Assembly: GCF_003265705.1 (NCBI RefSeq)
Contig: NW_020312935.1
Location: 3,304,716 to 3,368,715, forward strand
Source: Callorhinus ursinus
Taxonomy: Eukaryota > Chordata > Mammalia > Carnivora > Otariidae
Reading direction: 5' to 3'
DNA: 64,000 nt
The notes below the pieces were generated by a model. The model made no database searches, was not told where the DNA came from, and was given only the letters and a program-made list of their open reading frames with translations. This document shows, in pieces, positions 54,440-64,000 of the stretch; position 1 is the stretch's first letter; each line of letters starts with the position of its first letter. Position numbers and translations under genes: made by a program.

Positions 54440-55300
54440 CGATGGTGGGGTACAGGATGAGTTGACATAGAGCAATAATGAAGGTGACTGTGTAGGGGGT
54501 ATAGTCAGAAGGCAAATTTGATTTTCCAGGGTAACAAGGGCCCCGAACCAGGAGGAGATGGCAAAGGGGCATGGAAAAGGAGAAGATGAATGAGAAAGCT
54601 GCTTAAAACAGAGACAGTCAGATTTGGCAACCAACTGGATGTGGGATGAGGGAGAACAGGAAGTCAAAGGAGCTTTGTTTTTGTTTTTGTTTTTGTTTTT
54701 TTATCCTAAGTGACAAAAAGGCCCAGTGGAACTTTACAAGGAGTAAGGCATACAGGAGGAGGGGCATGTTAAGGACAGGCTGCTGGCTTCCACCCTGTAT
54801 CCAGTGAGTTTAAGGTCCTGATACTCATGTAGGTGAATTGTTTAGAAGGTGAAGTCTCAAATAAATAGGATCTGGAGATGCGGACGTGAGAATGAATAAT
54901 GCACACAGAAATAAATGAGGGGGTTGGATGTCCAGGATGAAACCAGAGAGCGAAGAGGACGGGGCCAAGGACATGTCTTTGGGGCAGAGCTTATGCTCTG
55001 CAGGCAGAAGGGGAGAGAAGAGTCAGTTAACGCGAAAGCCAGCAGCAGAGAGGGACAGAGCCTCCAGGGCTGGAGTAGGAGGGAGCTCTGGGAAAAGAGA
55101 GAGTCCGGGGAGAGCCATCAGCTTCATCTCTGCCTCTATGCTGAGGATAAGCTGCACAGGGTAAGAAGGGAGAAGAGGCTGTTGAGTTTATTGATCCGTG
55201 GTGGGGAGAGAGGCCAGACTGCTGGGTGTTACGGAGCGAGGGGATGCTGAGGGCAGAAAGTCAGTAAGGGCAAAAAACTCATTAACTATCCTAAATGCCG
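54440..55300 (-). mobile_element. L2 ORF2 remnant, antisense (diverged)
   Basis: TGATACTCATGTAGGTGAATTG, AATAGGATCTGGAGATGCGG, GGGGTTGGATGTCCAGGATG and GGGCCAAGGACATGTCTTTGG keep the order of the L2 complement (...GGATATACGAGTCTGGAG..., ...GTCCAAGGACTGAGCCCTGGGGC...). Divergence is strong and the edges are uncertain. A (GTTTTT)n stretch lies at 54674-54702. Confidence 0.5.
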
Positions 55301-56357
55301 AGGACAAACAGAATAATAAACTTATAGGCCAGAATGAAATACAGCCTTGCCTGCAGGAGACCACTTCAGTTCCCAGAACTGAAGGAAGTGGAACTTGGTT
55401 CCTTTGCGGCTGTCAGCTTCCTGCCCGCTTCAGCCCTGGAGGGTGGCAGAGAGCCCATTGTCTGCCCGCTGCTCCAAGGACCACCAGCCAAGTGGCCATT
55501 TGCAGTTGCTCTCCTTTGTGCTTGGAGAGATTAGAACCAAGTTGCTGCAGACTCAAGAGGCTCCAAGACACAGGCGAGGGGCAAGTGCACAGGCTTCAGA
55601 GTTGTCACCAAGTTTGAACTGGGCCCCTCCTTCCCTCAGTCCTGGGATCTTCCATTAAACTGGATAAGGGGATCCCATTTCCTCCTTGTCTTTCTCATTC
55701 CTTTTTGGAAAATGAATGCTTTCTGAATCTGCTTGACATAAGAACTCTTTGTTCCACCCTAATATTGATGGCTTGTTTTGTTCTTGAGTTTGCCTGCTTC
55801 TCACAAAAGTGGGGGGGGGCGGGGGAGAAAGAAAAAACAAACTCAGCAGCTCTATTCACAACAAAGTTTAAGACATTTAAAGGTAAATTCAACTAGCAAA
55901 TGTGGGATCAATTATTATACGACAAGACCAAGGTTTTAAATATCCCAAATGTGATTTTTTTTTTCAGGAAAGCCAAGAAATACATAATGAGTTTCATTTT
56001 CCTAGGTTAACAAGGTAAATTTAAGAAAAGGGTGCCAAACTCTTGTAGTGATAACAGTAATAATGATAATATTTACCAGTGTTATGTGTGAGGTCCTTTG
56101 CTTTTTACTCCCCAGAAAAACAAAGAAATCAAACAAAGGAAGACAAATTTCTTTTCCTGGTGACTTCAAAATTCCCAGAAGTTTTAAAACTCTGAATTCA
56201 ACAGACACTGCAGTGAGTGCATTGGAGATGAAAAAATAAAGTGATAAAGAACTCCTCAAAAGGCTTACTTTTTATTCTGTAACTTTTCTGAATCTATCCA
56301 ATATTTCCAAGAGCCAAGTGTCAGCTACAGAATGTTTGTCTCATTTAATTGATGTAG
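55301..56357. other. Unassigned sequence
   Basis: Contains a G-run at 55812-55826 and several ORFs without domains. AAATACAGCCTTGCCTGCAGG (55337) suggests some LINE-derived sequence but is not assignable. Confidence 0.4.
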
Positions 56358-56726
56358 TTAGGGTACTGATATAACCGTCCATAACTTTATAGTTGAAGTG
56401 ATCAAAACAAACTCAATACAATTCTGACAACTATTTCTACTGTTGGTTGCCAGTGAAGACTCAAGATCAAGGTATTGATTGTATTTGTTCCGGCTAAATT
56501 TCATGCACTTACGATAATGTCCCCAATATACTAAAGGTTTTCCCATTCGATTGTCCCAATAGCTGGGCTCAACATCATGAGCTTTTGCAACTGCCTTGAA
56601 ATGTTTGGGCCACATTTCTACAAAACTGCACATTACAGATTCCTTTTCTTCTAACTCAATGCCCACTTCTGCCTCTAGCCATCTGCAGCAGTGCATAGGT
56701 TTTAAGCTGTTCTAACAGCTGGAGAT
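56358..56726 (-). pseudogene. Protein-like degraded ORF, possible unidentified retropseudogene
   Basis: The minus strand encodes about 112 residues with an unusually protein-like composition (Trp, Cys, Tyr and charged residues evenly spread), including FVEMWPKHFKAVAKAHDVEP, SYWDNRMGKPLVYWGHYRKC and MKFSRNKYNQYLDLE. Near the end a +1 shift gives an alternative tail, MDGYISTLTTSIK, followed by a stop. An AATAAA is found downstream on this strand near 56270. There is no clear poly(A) tail, start context or target duplication. I do not recognise the parent. A chance ORF cannot be excluded. Confidence 0.3.
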
Positions 56727-56950
56727 GGATCTATACTGATGCATATCCACAGTGCCATTAGTCCTGTGGGGTCCACCTGTGCGCATCTGCAGGGGAAGCT
56801 GGAGGCCATGGGAGGTAGTAGAGAGGGAGGGAACTAACCCTATTCACCTACTAAGGATCAGGGACTGTAGTTATGTGACTATCTGACAGAGGGAAGTTAT
56901 CTCATTTAACCTCCTCGTAATCCTATGCTCAAAATCTCCCACCCACTAAA
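56727..56950. other. Unassigned sequence with weak MIR-like phrase
   Basis: GGGAAGTTATCTCATTTAACC then TCCTCGTAATCCTATG around 56891-56926 resembles the MIR phrase ATTATCTCATTTAATCCTCACAACAACCCTATG. Confidence 0.45.
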
Positions 56951-58244
56951 GCTGAAGCCATCCTCTGCCATCTGGTGACCTCATCTCCCCTAGTCTCAAG
57001 GACCATCAGCTTTAACAAATGTACAATGGCTATAACTTTCAATGCCCTCATCTTCCTTCTCCTCCCCCCCTTCCCATAAACCTCCACGGTTCCCCCATAA
57101 GAGCTCCCTATCCAGTTGTAATGCTACCCACAGAAAGATTTAAGGCAGGCCCCCAGGATTCCCTGGCCTCTTGGTCTGAGCAGCTACCACTTCCTACCCC
57201 TACCACATGCCTGAGAGATACCTCAAGAATGAGGGGTAATTCAGAACTTTCCCTTAAAAAAACCAAAAAGTTCAATACCATCATGTTTTACATCCCTGTT
57301 TCCCTCAGTTTATCTTTAAATCCAAGACTCCAAGTCATCCCTATGTCCCCAGATGCTTGCCCTCCCGCAGCTGTGCATTTCTAATCTAGTCTGAGCCAAT
57401 CTTCCATCCATCTCTATATCCCCCAAATCCTTCTATCATGATCTCCGGAACTCGTGGTCTGTTACCACCCAAATCCCTGAACACCTGAACCTCTCCTGTA
57501 AATGTTTTACCATTTTACATCAGTCTTCTCTGGAAGTCACTACTTCCCCGGGTCCCCTTAAGTGGTGACTTTTTCCCCTCCCACATCCCATATACCACAG
57601 CACCAGGAGATTGGTGGGTATCTTCCAAGTCCCTCATTTTGCTACTTCTGGGCTAATTTTATTTTCTTCTCCAAAAAACCTCCTTTGAAGAACATGCTAC
57701 TGCACGGTTACCACCCAACACCCCTCCTCACTGCAGTCACTGATCACCTTACACAGCACATCTACTGATTCACTGAATCTTTTCATGCCTGGCTCAACTG
57801 TCTTTGTCTCTGTCGCTCCCTGTCATTATTCTCGATGACTTCAATATCCACATAGACAATCCATCTAACACTCTGGCTTCTCAGTCGCTTGACCTGTTCA
57901 CTTCTAATGCTCTTTTTCTCTATTCTACTTAGGTCACAGTCATACCCTAGACCTTGTCATTTCCAGCAACCTCATCACTTCTAACACCCTCTATTTGAAG
58001 CATCCCCTTGTTTTAAGCTTCCATCCTCCCACCTCACTCTTTCTAGGATTCCAGCTTCTTCATCCCCTTTCTGGGCTCCTTCTCTGTTGATCATCTGCCT
58101 CAGGTTTCACTCCCTTCCTTACTCATTTTTGATTCCAGGGTTTATAACAAACCCCCTCTGTTGTGCATACCCTCAGCTTCTTTGTGACCCTCGAACCTTC
58201 CACCGTCCTTGTCAAAACCCTAACTCTGCTTAAACCTAGATCTT

Positions 58245-58267
58245 AAAAAAAAAAAAAAAAAAAAAAA
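58245..58267. repeat. A-run at a SINE insertion site
   Basis: A 23-base A-run directly precedes the left target duplication of the SINEC. It may be an expanded A-rich target or the tail of an earlier, now lost insertion. Confidence 0.85.
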
Positions 58268-58278
58268 GTCCTTACCAT

Positions 58279-58494
58279 GGGGCACCTGGGTGGCTCAGTC
58301 AGTTAAGTGTCCGACTCCTGGTTTTTGGCTCAGATTGTGATCTCAGGGTAATGAGATGGAGCCCTGAGTCAGGCTCCATGCTGAGTGTGGAGCCTGCTTA
58401 AGATTCTCTCTCGCTCCCTCTCCCTCTGCACAGCCTTCACTCATGTGCTGTCCGCTCTCTTATCTCTCTCTAAAACAAAAAAAAAGAAAAAAAA
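58279..58494 (+). mobile_element. SINEC, sense, inserted in L2
   Basis: GGGGCACCTGGGTGGCTCAG, TCAGTTAAGTGTCCGACTCC, GTGATCTCAGGGTAATGAG, GGAGCCTGCTTAAGATTCTC, a CT-rich part and an A-rich tail. TCCTTACC occurs at 58269-58276 and 58495-58502, and preceding A-runs extend the match. The B box is degraded, indicating an older subfamily than the 24.4-kb copy. Confidence 0.94.
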
Positions 58495-60807
58495 TCCTTA
58501 CCTGCTGGTGAGCAGCAGAATGTGCTGAAGAGAAGCAACATAGCCAGGATGATGGATCTCACTTCAGATTTACAACCACGAGTGTGATGTGGACCTTACC
58601 ACTGGACCTCACCGGCAACCCCGGCACACGTGGCTAATGAGTTCACTCACCTGCCTCTCTCCCACCCTTCATCCTCTCCTCAAAGTCAGGCACCTCCTCC
58701 TCCATCCTAGCTCTAATAACCCTGCCTCTTATTTCACCAAGTAAATGACAACAACAAGAACTTCCTCATTTTTTCTACCGCCACATCTATGGATTTGGCA
58801 TCTCTGTCCTTTCATCCGTGCCCTCCATTAAATGGGGGCGAGGTCCAAGTTCCTATCTTGGTCCAGCATCCCCACTGGGCTCTCAGTCCTGTCCCTTCTT
58901 ACTAGTCATAACATTCTCCCTCATTTTGATCATTACTGTCAGCCCTTCCATGTCCAAACGTGTACCACCCCTCCCCCAAATACCATGCTGTTTTCCTCTT
59001 GCACTTTATTGCAAATATCCTAAAAAGAGTGGTCTGTATTTTCTGTTCTCGTTCCTTACTTTCCATTCCCTCCTCAAATTTTTTTTTCCTCCACCACACC
59101 ACTGAAACTGCCTGGCAAGGTCACCAACATCTCCTTTTTGCTAATTTTCTTGTCAATTCTCTGTCCTCATGTTATGTGACCGCTCAGCAGCACTGACGTG
59201 GCCAGCCATCCCCTCTCTTCTTTGCAATGTTTTTTTTTTTTTTCTTTTTTAGGGCTTCCCGGTCACCAAACTCCCCTGGTTCTCCTCTCTCACTGGCCCC
59301 TCTTTCCAAGTCTCCTTTTCTGGCTCTTCCATCCCTTGTTACCTGACCATCACAGAGTTTGATACCTGGCTTGATAACTCCTCCTTTTCTCTGTCTACAC
59401 CTGTTCCCTGCGTGTCTCATCCAGGTTCAGAGCTTTAAATGTATCTCTATGCTGGTGACTCTCAAACTGAGACTCAACTTCTCCTGTCAGTTCTAGGCTC
59501 CTGCACCCCATGCCTGTTTGTTCTCTCTGCTTGAGTGTCTTCTGGGCATACCAAACTTACCAAGTCCAAACCAGAAACCTTGACTCTCTATGCAAATCCT
59601 GCTCCTTCCTCTCACTTGGAAATGGAGGTCTTCCTCTACTTCCCCTTCTCCTTTACACTGCGTCTAATTCTTTGGCAACTTCTGTTGGCTGTAATGTCAA
59701 TGTTCATCCAGAATCTGACCACTTCTCACCAACCCCACCACATTAGTTTTCTTCCTTCTTTACAAACAGTTCTCCACAGAGGAGCCAGAGAAACTTTAAA
59801 AGGTCACCTCTTCAAACTCAAAAGCTGGCATGTTCAAAATAAAATCAAACTTCTTGCCACGACATGCTCTTGCCACATCCCGCCATTACATGTCTTACTG
59901 GTTTCCCTATTTCTCAATTCAGACCAACCGTCCTGGCCTTATAGCTGATCCTCAAACACTCCAAGCTTGTACCTGCCTCAAGGACTCTGTAATCATTGTT
60001 CTTTCTCCCTGGGACTCCCTTCGCCCAGGTGTTCCCATGCTCCTTCCCTGACATCATTCAGGTCTCTGCTCCAATATCATCTGCTCCAACAGTCCTTCCC
60101 TGATTATCCTTTGGGAACAAACGTTTTCCACTCTCCACAGTTCTCTTACCTTGAATAATCTTCCTTATAGTGCTTCCCACTCTCTACTATTACATCATAT
60201 GTTAATTTATCTATTCGTTGCCTGTCTCTCTGCATTAGACATGTGTGCCTCTCTTGTTCTCTGCTGTGTCTCCAGCTCCTGGAACATTGCTCATCTCATA
60301 GCTGGTGCTCAATAAACACTTGCCCAATGGATGGATGAATAGATGGAGGTCATTGGGAGCCTCCCAGTTCTCCTGAGTTGGCAGCTTGGAGACTTTGGTT
60401 GCCTTTTCTTCCTTGCTTTTACCTTGATTCAGTCACAATGTCTGGTGTCAATTCTATTTTTGGAATGGCTTTCACTTCCATCCTTCCTAGTCATGATCAC
60501 ATCCTGCCTCAGGTCCTCATTTGCCCTTCAGTTCCTAGAATTCCTAAGTCGTCTTCTCATTCACACTACCTCCTCTCTGCAGTCCACCATGCACACCCCT
60601 GTCAGAATTATCCTTCTGAAACATGGCTCTGTTCTCAGAGCCTCCCCACCCAGGAGGCTGGGGATATAATAGCGACCTAACAAATAGTTCATAAACAAAT
60701 AATTCAATGAATCTCACCAAATAAAGGCCAAAGTCTTCGACACCCAAAAATCTTATTCAACCTGGTCTCCCATATAGGATCTCTGTCCAGATTAGTCTAT
60801 TAGTTCT

Positions 60808-61041
60808 TTTTATTTTTAAAGATTTACTTATTTATTTATTATTTCTATAATAATATATTATTTATTTATTTATTTATTTGAGAGAGAGTGTGAGTGCACG
60901 AGCAGGGTAGGGACAGTCGGAGAGGGAGAAGCAGATTCCCCACTGAGCGGAGACCCCCACGTGGGGCTCAATCCCAGGACCCTGGGATCATGACCTAAGC
61001 CGAAGGCAGATGTTTAACCAAGTGAGCCACCCAGGTGCCCC
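60808..61041 (-). mobile_element. SINEC, antisense, with exact 11-bp target-site duplication
   Basis: The plus strand reads TTTTTAAAGATTTACTTATTTA, an expanded (TTTA)n, GAGAGAGTGTGAGTGCACG, GGGGCTCAATCCCAGGACCC, TGGGATCATGACCTAAGCC and GAGCCACCCAGGTGCCCC. CTATTAGTTCT is present at 60797-60807 and 61045-61055. The tail contains two (TTTA)n blocks separated by TTTCTATAATAATATATTA. Confidence 0.96.
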
Positions 61042-61176
61042 TAGCTATTAGTTCTACTAGACTTACAACCTGTCTACAGTATCCTCATATATGATGTATT
61101 AGATATTCATTTGACCAAATGTGACTGATTTGACCCACAAAACAGTCATTTCATATGGCTCAATTCAATAAAAGCG

Positions 61177-61207
61177 TTTTTGTTTTGTTTTCTTTTGTTT
61201 TGTTTGC
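61177..61207. repeat. (TTTTG)n simple repeat
   Basis: GTTTTTGTTTTGTTTTCTTTT then GTTTTGTTTG, within the second L2. Confidence 0.85.
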
Positions 61208-61644
61208 CTTCGTAATTTTGTTTAAGCCTTTCTAAATGCTAGTTTATCTTCCTGGGTCATCCAACTCATTCTTCAGGGTCCAATTTTAGTCTCATCTCTT
61301 CCAAAGAGGCCCCAGAATTAATAGTTTTTCTTCTACATTCCTATAGGACTTTTCCTTTTTCACTTGTTCTCATTTGCCTTGTAATGACACTGTTTGTGCC
61401 TAGCTCTCTCCTCCCATTATCTTCTGCAGTTGTGAGTGAACTCCTGGAGGGCAGGATTGTGTCTGATCCATCTTAGAGTCCTTCACAGTTTCTACTAGAG
61501 TGCTTTTACATACACCAGTTGCTCACCAGGTATTTGTTGAATGGACTCAAATAGTGGTTCATTGTCCCAAGCATATATAACCTTATACTCTCCCTTATAA
61601 CACTGAGAGAAATAATAGGTTTCTGGAGTCTACAACAATTTCTT

Positions 61645-61838
61645 TCTTTCTTCTTTTTTTTAGAGAGAGAAAGAGCATAAGCAGTGGGAAGGGGCAGAGG
61701 GAGAGAGAGAATATTAAGCAGAGTCCACGCACTGAGCACAGAGCTCGATGTAGGGCTTGATCCCATGACCCTGAGATCATGACCTGAGCCAAAATTAAGA
61801 GTCAGATGCTCAACTGAATGAGCCACCCAGGTGCCCCC
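61645..61838 (-). mobile_element. SINEC, antisense, with 13-bp target-site duplication
   Basis: The plus strand reads TCTTTCTTCTTTTTTTTAGAG, GCTTGATCCCATGACCCTG, AGATCATGACCTGAGCC, AAAATTAAGAGTCAGATGC, TCAACTGAATGAGCCACC and CAGGTGCCCC. Flanks ACAACAATTTCTT (61632-61644) and ACAACTATTTCTT (61842-61854) match at 12 of 13. Same orientation as the copy 600 bp upstream. Confidence 0.95.
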
Positions 61839-61854
61839 AAAACAACTATTTCTT

Positions 61855-62595
61855 AAGCATAAATATATTTTCTATTAGGCATTTTGCTATCACACCAAAA
61901 GCAGGAAAGAAAACTCATTTGGGGTGCAGGTAGAGGACTGCTTGTCTAATGCCCGTGAGATACATCAACTCCCCAACCACAAAGAGTACGTGGTGTATGG
62001 TGATCTTTCTCCTGGGCTATATGACACCTTTAAGACATGAACTGACCTACAGGGGCTATGACTTTGGATACTCTGCATATAAAGCCTCTGTTCTGAACAT
62101 CAGCAGCTACTTCATTTGCTCTAAACAATAGGCGAAGGAAAGGAAGCAGCTGATGCTTCCGTTGATGATGATGATGACAAAAACGATAATGGCATTTACA
62201 TGATTCTGCAGTGCTTGACAAACTCAGCAAATTACTTGTAAAGTCGGCAGTCAGGGCTGTCAATGAGAGAGAGTCACCTCTGGGCCGGAAAGCAGCAGCC
62301 ACATTTACATAAAAGGAGAGAGCTCATAGCACCTGACAACTCAGGGAGAGGTGTACAAAGTGAGCCCAGCGTTCACAGGAACTCACAGAGGAAAGGGGCT
62401 TAATCTGCAGTAGGATACCAAACCACAAATACAGGGAAGGACTTCCTGAAAGCAAGGGTCTTAGCAAAAGAACAGGTACCCAGAGGGGGTCATCAAACTT
62501 GCTCATAAGAAATGAGAAAGCATGGTGTTGGTGCCTGAATAAATAGACCCCTGGAAGAAAGCAGTAAGTCTGGGAAGAGACCCAAGCATATATGA
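61855..62595. other. Unassigned sequence
   Basis: Contains a small (GAT)n run at 62161-62177. No repeat or gene recognised. Confidence 0.45.
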
Positions 62596-62599
62596 AAGT

Positions 62600-63775
62600 T
62601 TAGTATATCCTAAATATAAAGATGGCACCAGAAATCACTGGGGTGTAGACAATCTTTTTAATAAGTGTTGCTAGGACAACCGGGTAGCTAGTTAGTAGAA
62701 TTAATGAAGTTAGACCTATGCCTCCAACCATGCACAAGAATATACTCTGAAAAGGATCAGAGAGCTACAGGAAAAAATGAACCCGGCAAGTACTGGAAGA
62801 AAACATGGGTGAATTCCTGGGTATGGAGAAAGGATTTCTAACTTGAATCAATGTCACAAGACAAGAAAAGAAAAGAATGATAAATCTGATAGCAGAAAAA
62901 GAAGTTGTTTTTTAGGTTTGTATGAAAAAAATACCATAAACAAAATAAAAAGACAAACAACAAATGGGAGGAAATGTTTGCAATATGTATTACAATAAAA
63001 GGCTAATGTTTGCAATATACAAAGACCTCTCAAAAATTGAAGGGAAAAAAATCAACAACCAAATAGGAAAATGGGCAAAGGAAATGAACAATTTGAAAAA
63101 ATACATAAAAATAACCTTTTAAACATAAGAAAAAATGCTCAACTTCACACGTAAGTGAAATAGTCTAAACACACTGAAACAGTCTGGCAGTTTCTCGAAC
63201 AATTACACACAGAGTTACTATAGGACCCAGCAGTTCCATTCCTAGGTATATATACCCAAGAGAAATAAAAACGTATGTTCACATGAAAAAAAAAAACAAA
63301 CAAAAACCATGAATGTTTAGAGCAGGATTACTCTTAATAGCCAAATGGTGGAAACAACCCATATGTCCATCAACAAACGAATAAACAACAAGGACTATAA
63401 CTTGACCATGTAATGGAATATTCTTTGGTCATAAAAAGGAATGGTGTACTGATACATGCCATAACATGGATGAAACTTGAAAACAGGCTAAATGAAAGAA
63501 GCTAATCACAAAAGGCCACGTATTGTATGACACCATTTATATGAAATTTCCTAAACCAGCAAATCTATGGACAGAAAGTAGATCAGTAGTTGCTTCGGAC
63601 CAGGGGAATGGGGAGCTAGGAGAGTGGTAGCTGAAGGGTACTGGGTTTCCAAACCTGACTGTGATGATGGTTGCAGCTATCTGTGAATATACTAGAATCT
63701 ACTGAATTATACCCTTTAAGTGGGTGAGTTGTGTAGTATATGAATTATATCTCAATAAAGCTGGTTTAAAAGCTG
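62600..63775 (+). mobile_element. Old L1 (ORF2 end and 3' UTR, L1MB type), sense
   Basis: GGCAAGTACTGGAAGAAAAC, GGAAAATGGGCAAAGGAAATG, CCCAGCAGTTCCATTCCTAG, AACCCATATGTCCATCAACA, AACATGGATGAAACTTG, GGACAGAAAGTAGATCAGTAG, TGAATATACTAGAATCTACTG and AATTATATCTCAATAAAGCTG run in L1 order to the 3' end. ORF2 is disrupted. The last 1.1 kb of the element is preserved with moderate divergence. Confidence 0.92.
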
Positions 63776-64000
63776 ACACTGAGATATTAGTGCTCACCTA
63801 TTAGACTGGTGGTAAATAGTAGAAAGCTTGATATGTTCTGCTCGTGAGGCCAAAGGAAAACAAACAGGCACTCTCATACCTTGTTTGAGGGAAGACAAAT
63901 TGGTATGGCTGTTAAGGATATTCGCAATATCTAGCAAAATTATATATTTGTATTCCTAGCAGCCAGTAGTCTCACTTCTAGGAATTTACCCTGAAGATGC
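63776..64000 (+). mobile_element. Second L1 fragment, sense, cut by window edge
   Basis: CTCTCATACCTTGTTTGAGGG, CAAATTGGTATGGCTGTTAAG and AGTCTCACTTCTAGGAATTTACCC resemble the L1 region that encodes and follows the ORF2 C-terminus. Its position 3' to a finished L1 end shows that it is a separate copy continuing outside the window. Confidence 0.7.

Larger units (their letters stand above)
56951..60345 (+). mobile_element. Nearly full-length L2 LINE, sense, interrupted by a SINEC
   Basis: About 3.2 kb of L2 without the SINE, close to the roughly 3.3-kb family length. At 57832-57990 the sense frame reads DDFNIHIDNPSNTLASQSLD, corresponding to the GDFNIH block of the APE-type endonuclease (first residue Gly to Asp). 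Reverse-transcriptase sequence follows (CCTGGTTCTCCTCTCTCACTG, TCTCTATGCTGGTGACTCTC, TCATCCAGAATCTGACCACTT), then the 3' end TGGTGCTCAATAAACACTTG with GATG repeats. Stops and indels have killed both domains. A T-run at 59229-59252 is an extra insertion or expansion. Left boundary approximate. Confidence 0.85.
60380..61560 (+). mobile_element. Second L2 3' part, sense, split by a SINEC
   Basis: Left part (to 60807): CAGAATTATCCTTCTGAAAC, AATAAAGGCCAAAGTCTTCG and ATTCAACCTGGTCTCCC correspond to L2 ...AGAGTGATCCTTTTAAAAC..., ...GTAAAAGCCAAAGTCCTTAC.... Right part (from 61056): TTCAGGGTCCAATTTTAGTC, TCTTCCAAAGAGGCCCCAG, AACTCCTGGAGGGCAGGATTG and CAGGTATTTGTTGAATGGAC give the 3' end. It lies directly downstream of, and in the same orientation as, the longer L2. 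Confidence 0.78.

Noticed and set aside
54915..55658. Cluster of overlapping ORFs (111, 139 and 87 codons)
   Set aside because: Purine-rich decayed LINE sequence in several frames at once; no domain or frame preference.

Overview
This window is non-coding mammalian DNA, almost certainly from a carnivoran and probably an arctoid one (bear, panda, seal or mustelid). Six tRNA-Lys-type SINEC elements are present, the intact ones with the GGGCGCCTGGGTGGCTCAG head or its complement. The L1 3' ends read ...GATGGGTATTAAAGAGGGC...GGTGATTAACATAAC + poly(A), which as I remember the repeats is the arctoid rather than the dog or cat version. I found no protein-coding gene, no confident exon, no CpG island, no functional tRNA or rRNA gene and no CRISPR-like array. 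The open reading frames are short, overlap on both strands, and behave as chance ORFs in interspersed-repeat DNA. The window is best described as intergenic or deep-intronic sequence, and the flanking gene cannot be named from it.

Layout. 0-11.7 kb is AT-rich. It holds an old antisense L1 (3.4-6.3 kb) carrying a nested younger L1 and a 100-N assembly gap in a (TA)n tract, further L1 pieces at 1-175 bp and 11.0-11.6 kb, and a MIR split by a short L1 3' end. 11.7-31 kb is mostly unassigned sequence with scattered MIR, L2, hAT and SINEC copies, and several stretches that look like conserved non-coding elements (about 13.85-14.2, 23.4-23.7 and 27.7-28.0 kb). 31.2-35.15 kb is a dense patch of old repeats: L2, an 89-bp minisatellite, MER5A, L1, an L3/CR1-like LINE and four consecutive MIRs, the last split by an ERVL-type LTR. 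35.15-41.55 kb has almost no recognisable transposons and contains the best enhancer-like sequence, including homeodomain, PBX-HOX and paired RFX X-box-like motifs. 43.1-48.4 kb is mainly antisense L2 with an MLT1 LTR, a SINEC and L1 3' ends inserted. 48.4-57 kb is mixed, with one enhancer-like stretch near 51 kb and one protein-like degraded ORF at 56.4-56.7 kb. 57-61.56 kb is L2 in sense orientation, including one nearly full-length copy. 62.6-64 kb is old sense L1 running off the edge.

Nothing here amounts to a new gene system. The most useful observations are the nested insertions with readable target-site duplications, the long L2 with a recognisable endonuclease remnant, the repeat-poor block with candidate regulatory elements, the minisatellite, and several small hairpins or duplications that look like template-switch events. 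Repeat family names are from memory of the consensus sequences and should be confirmed with RepeatMasker.
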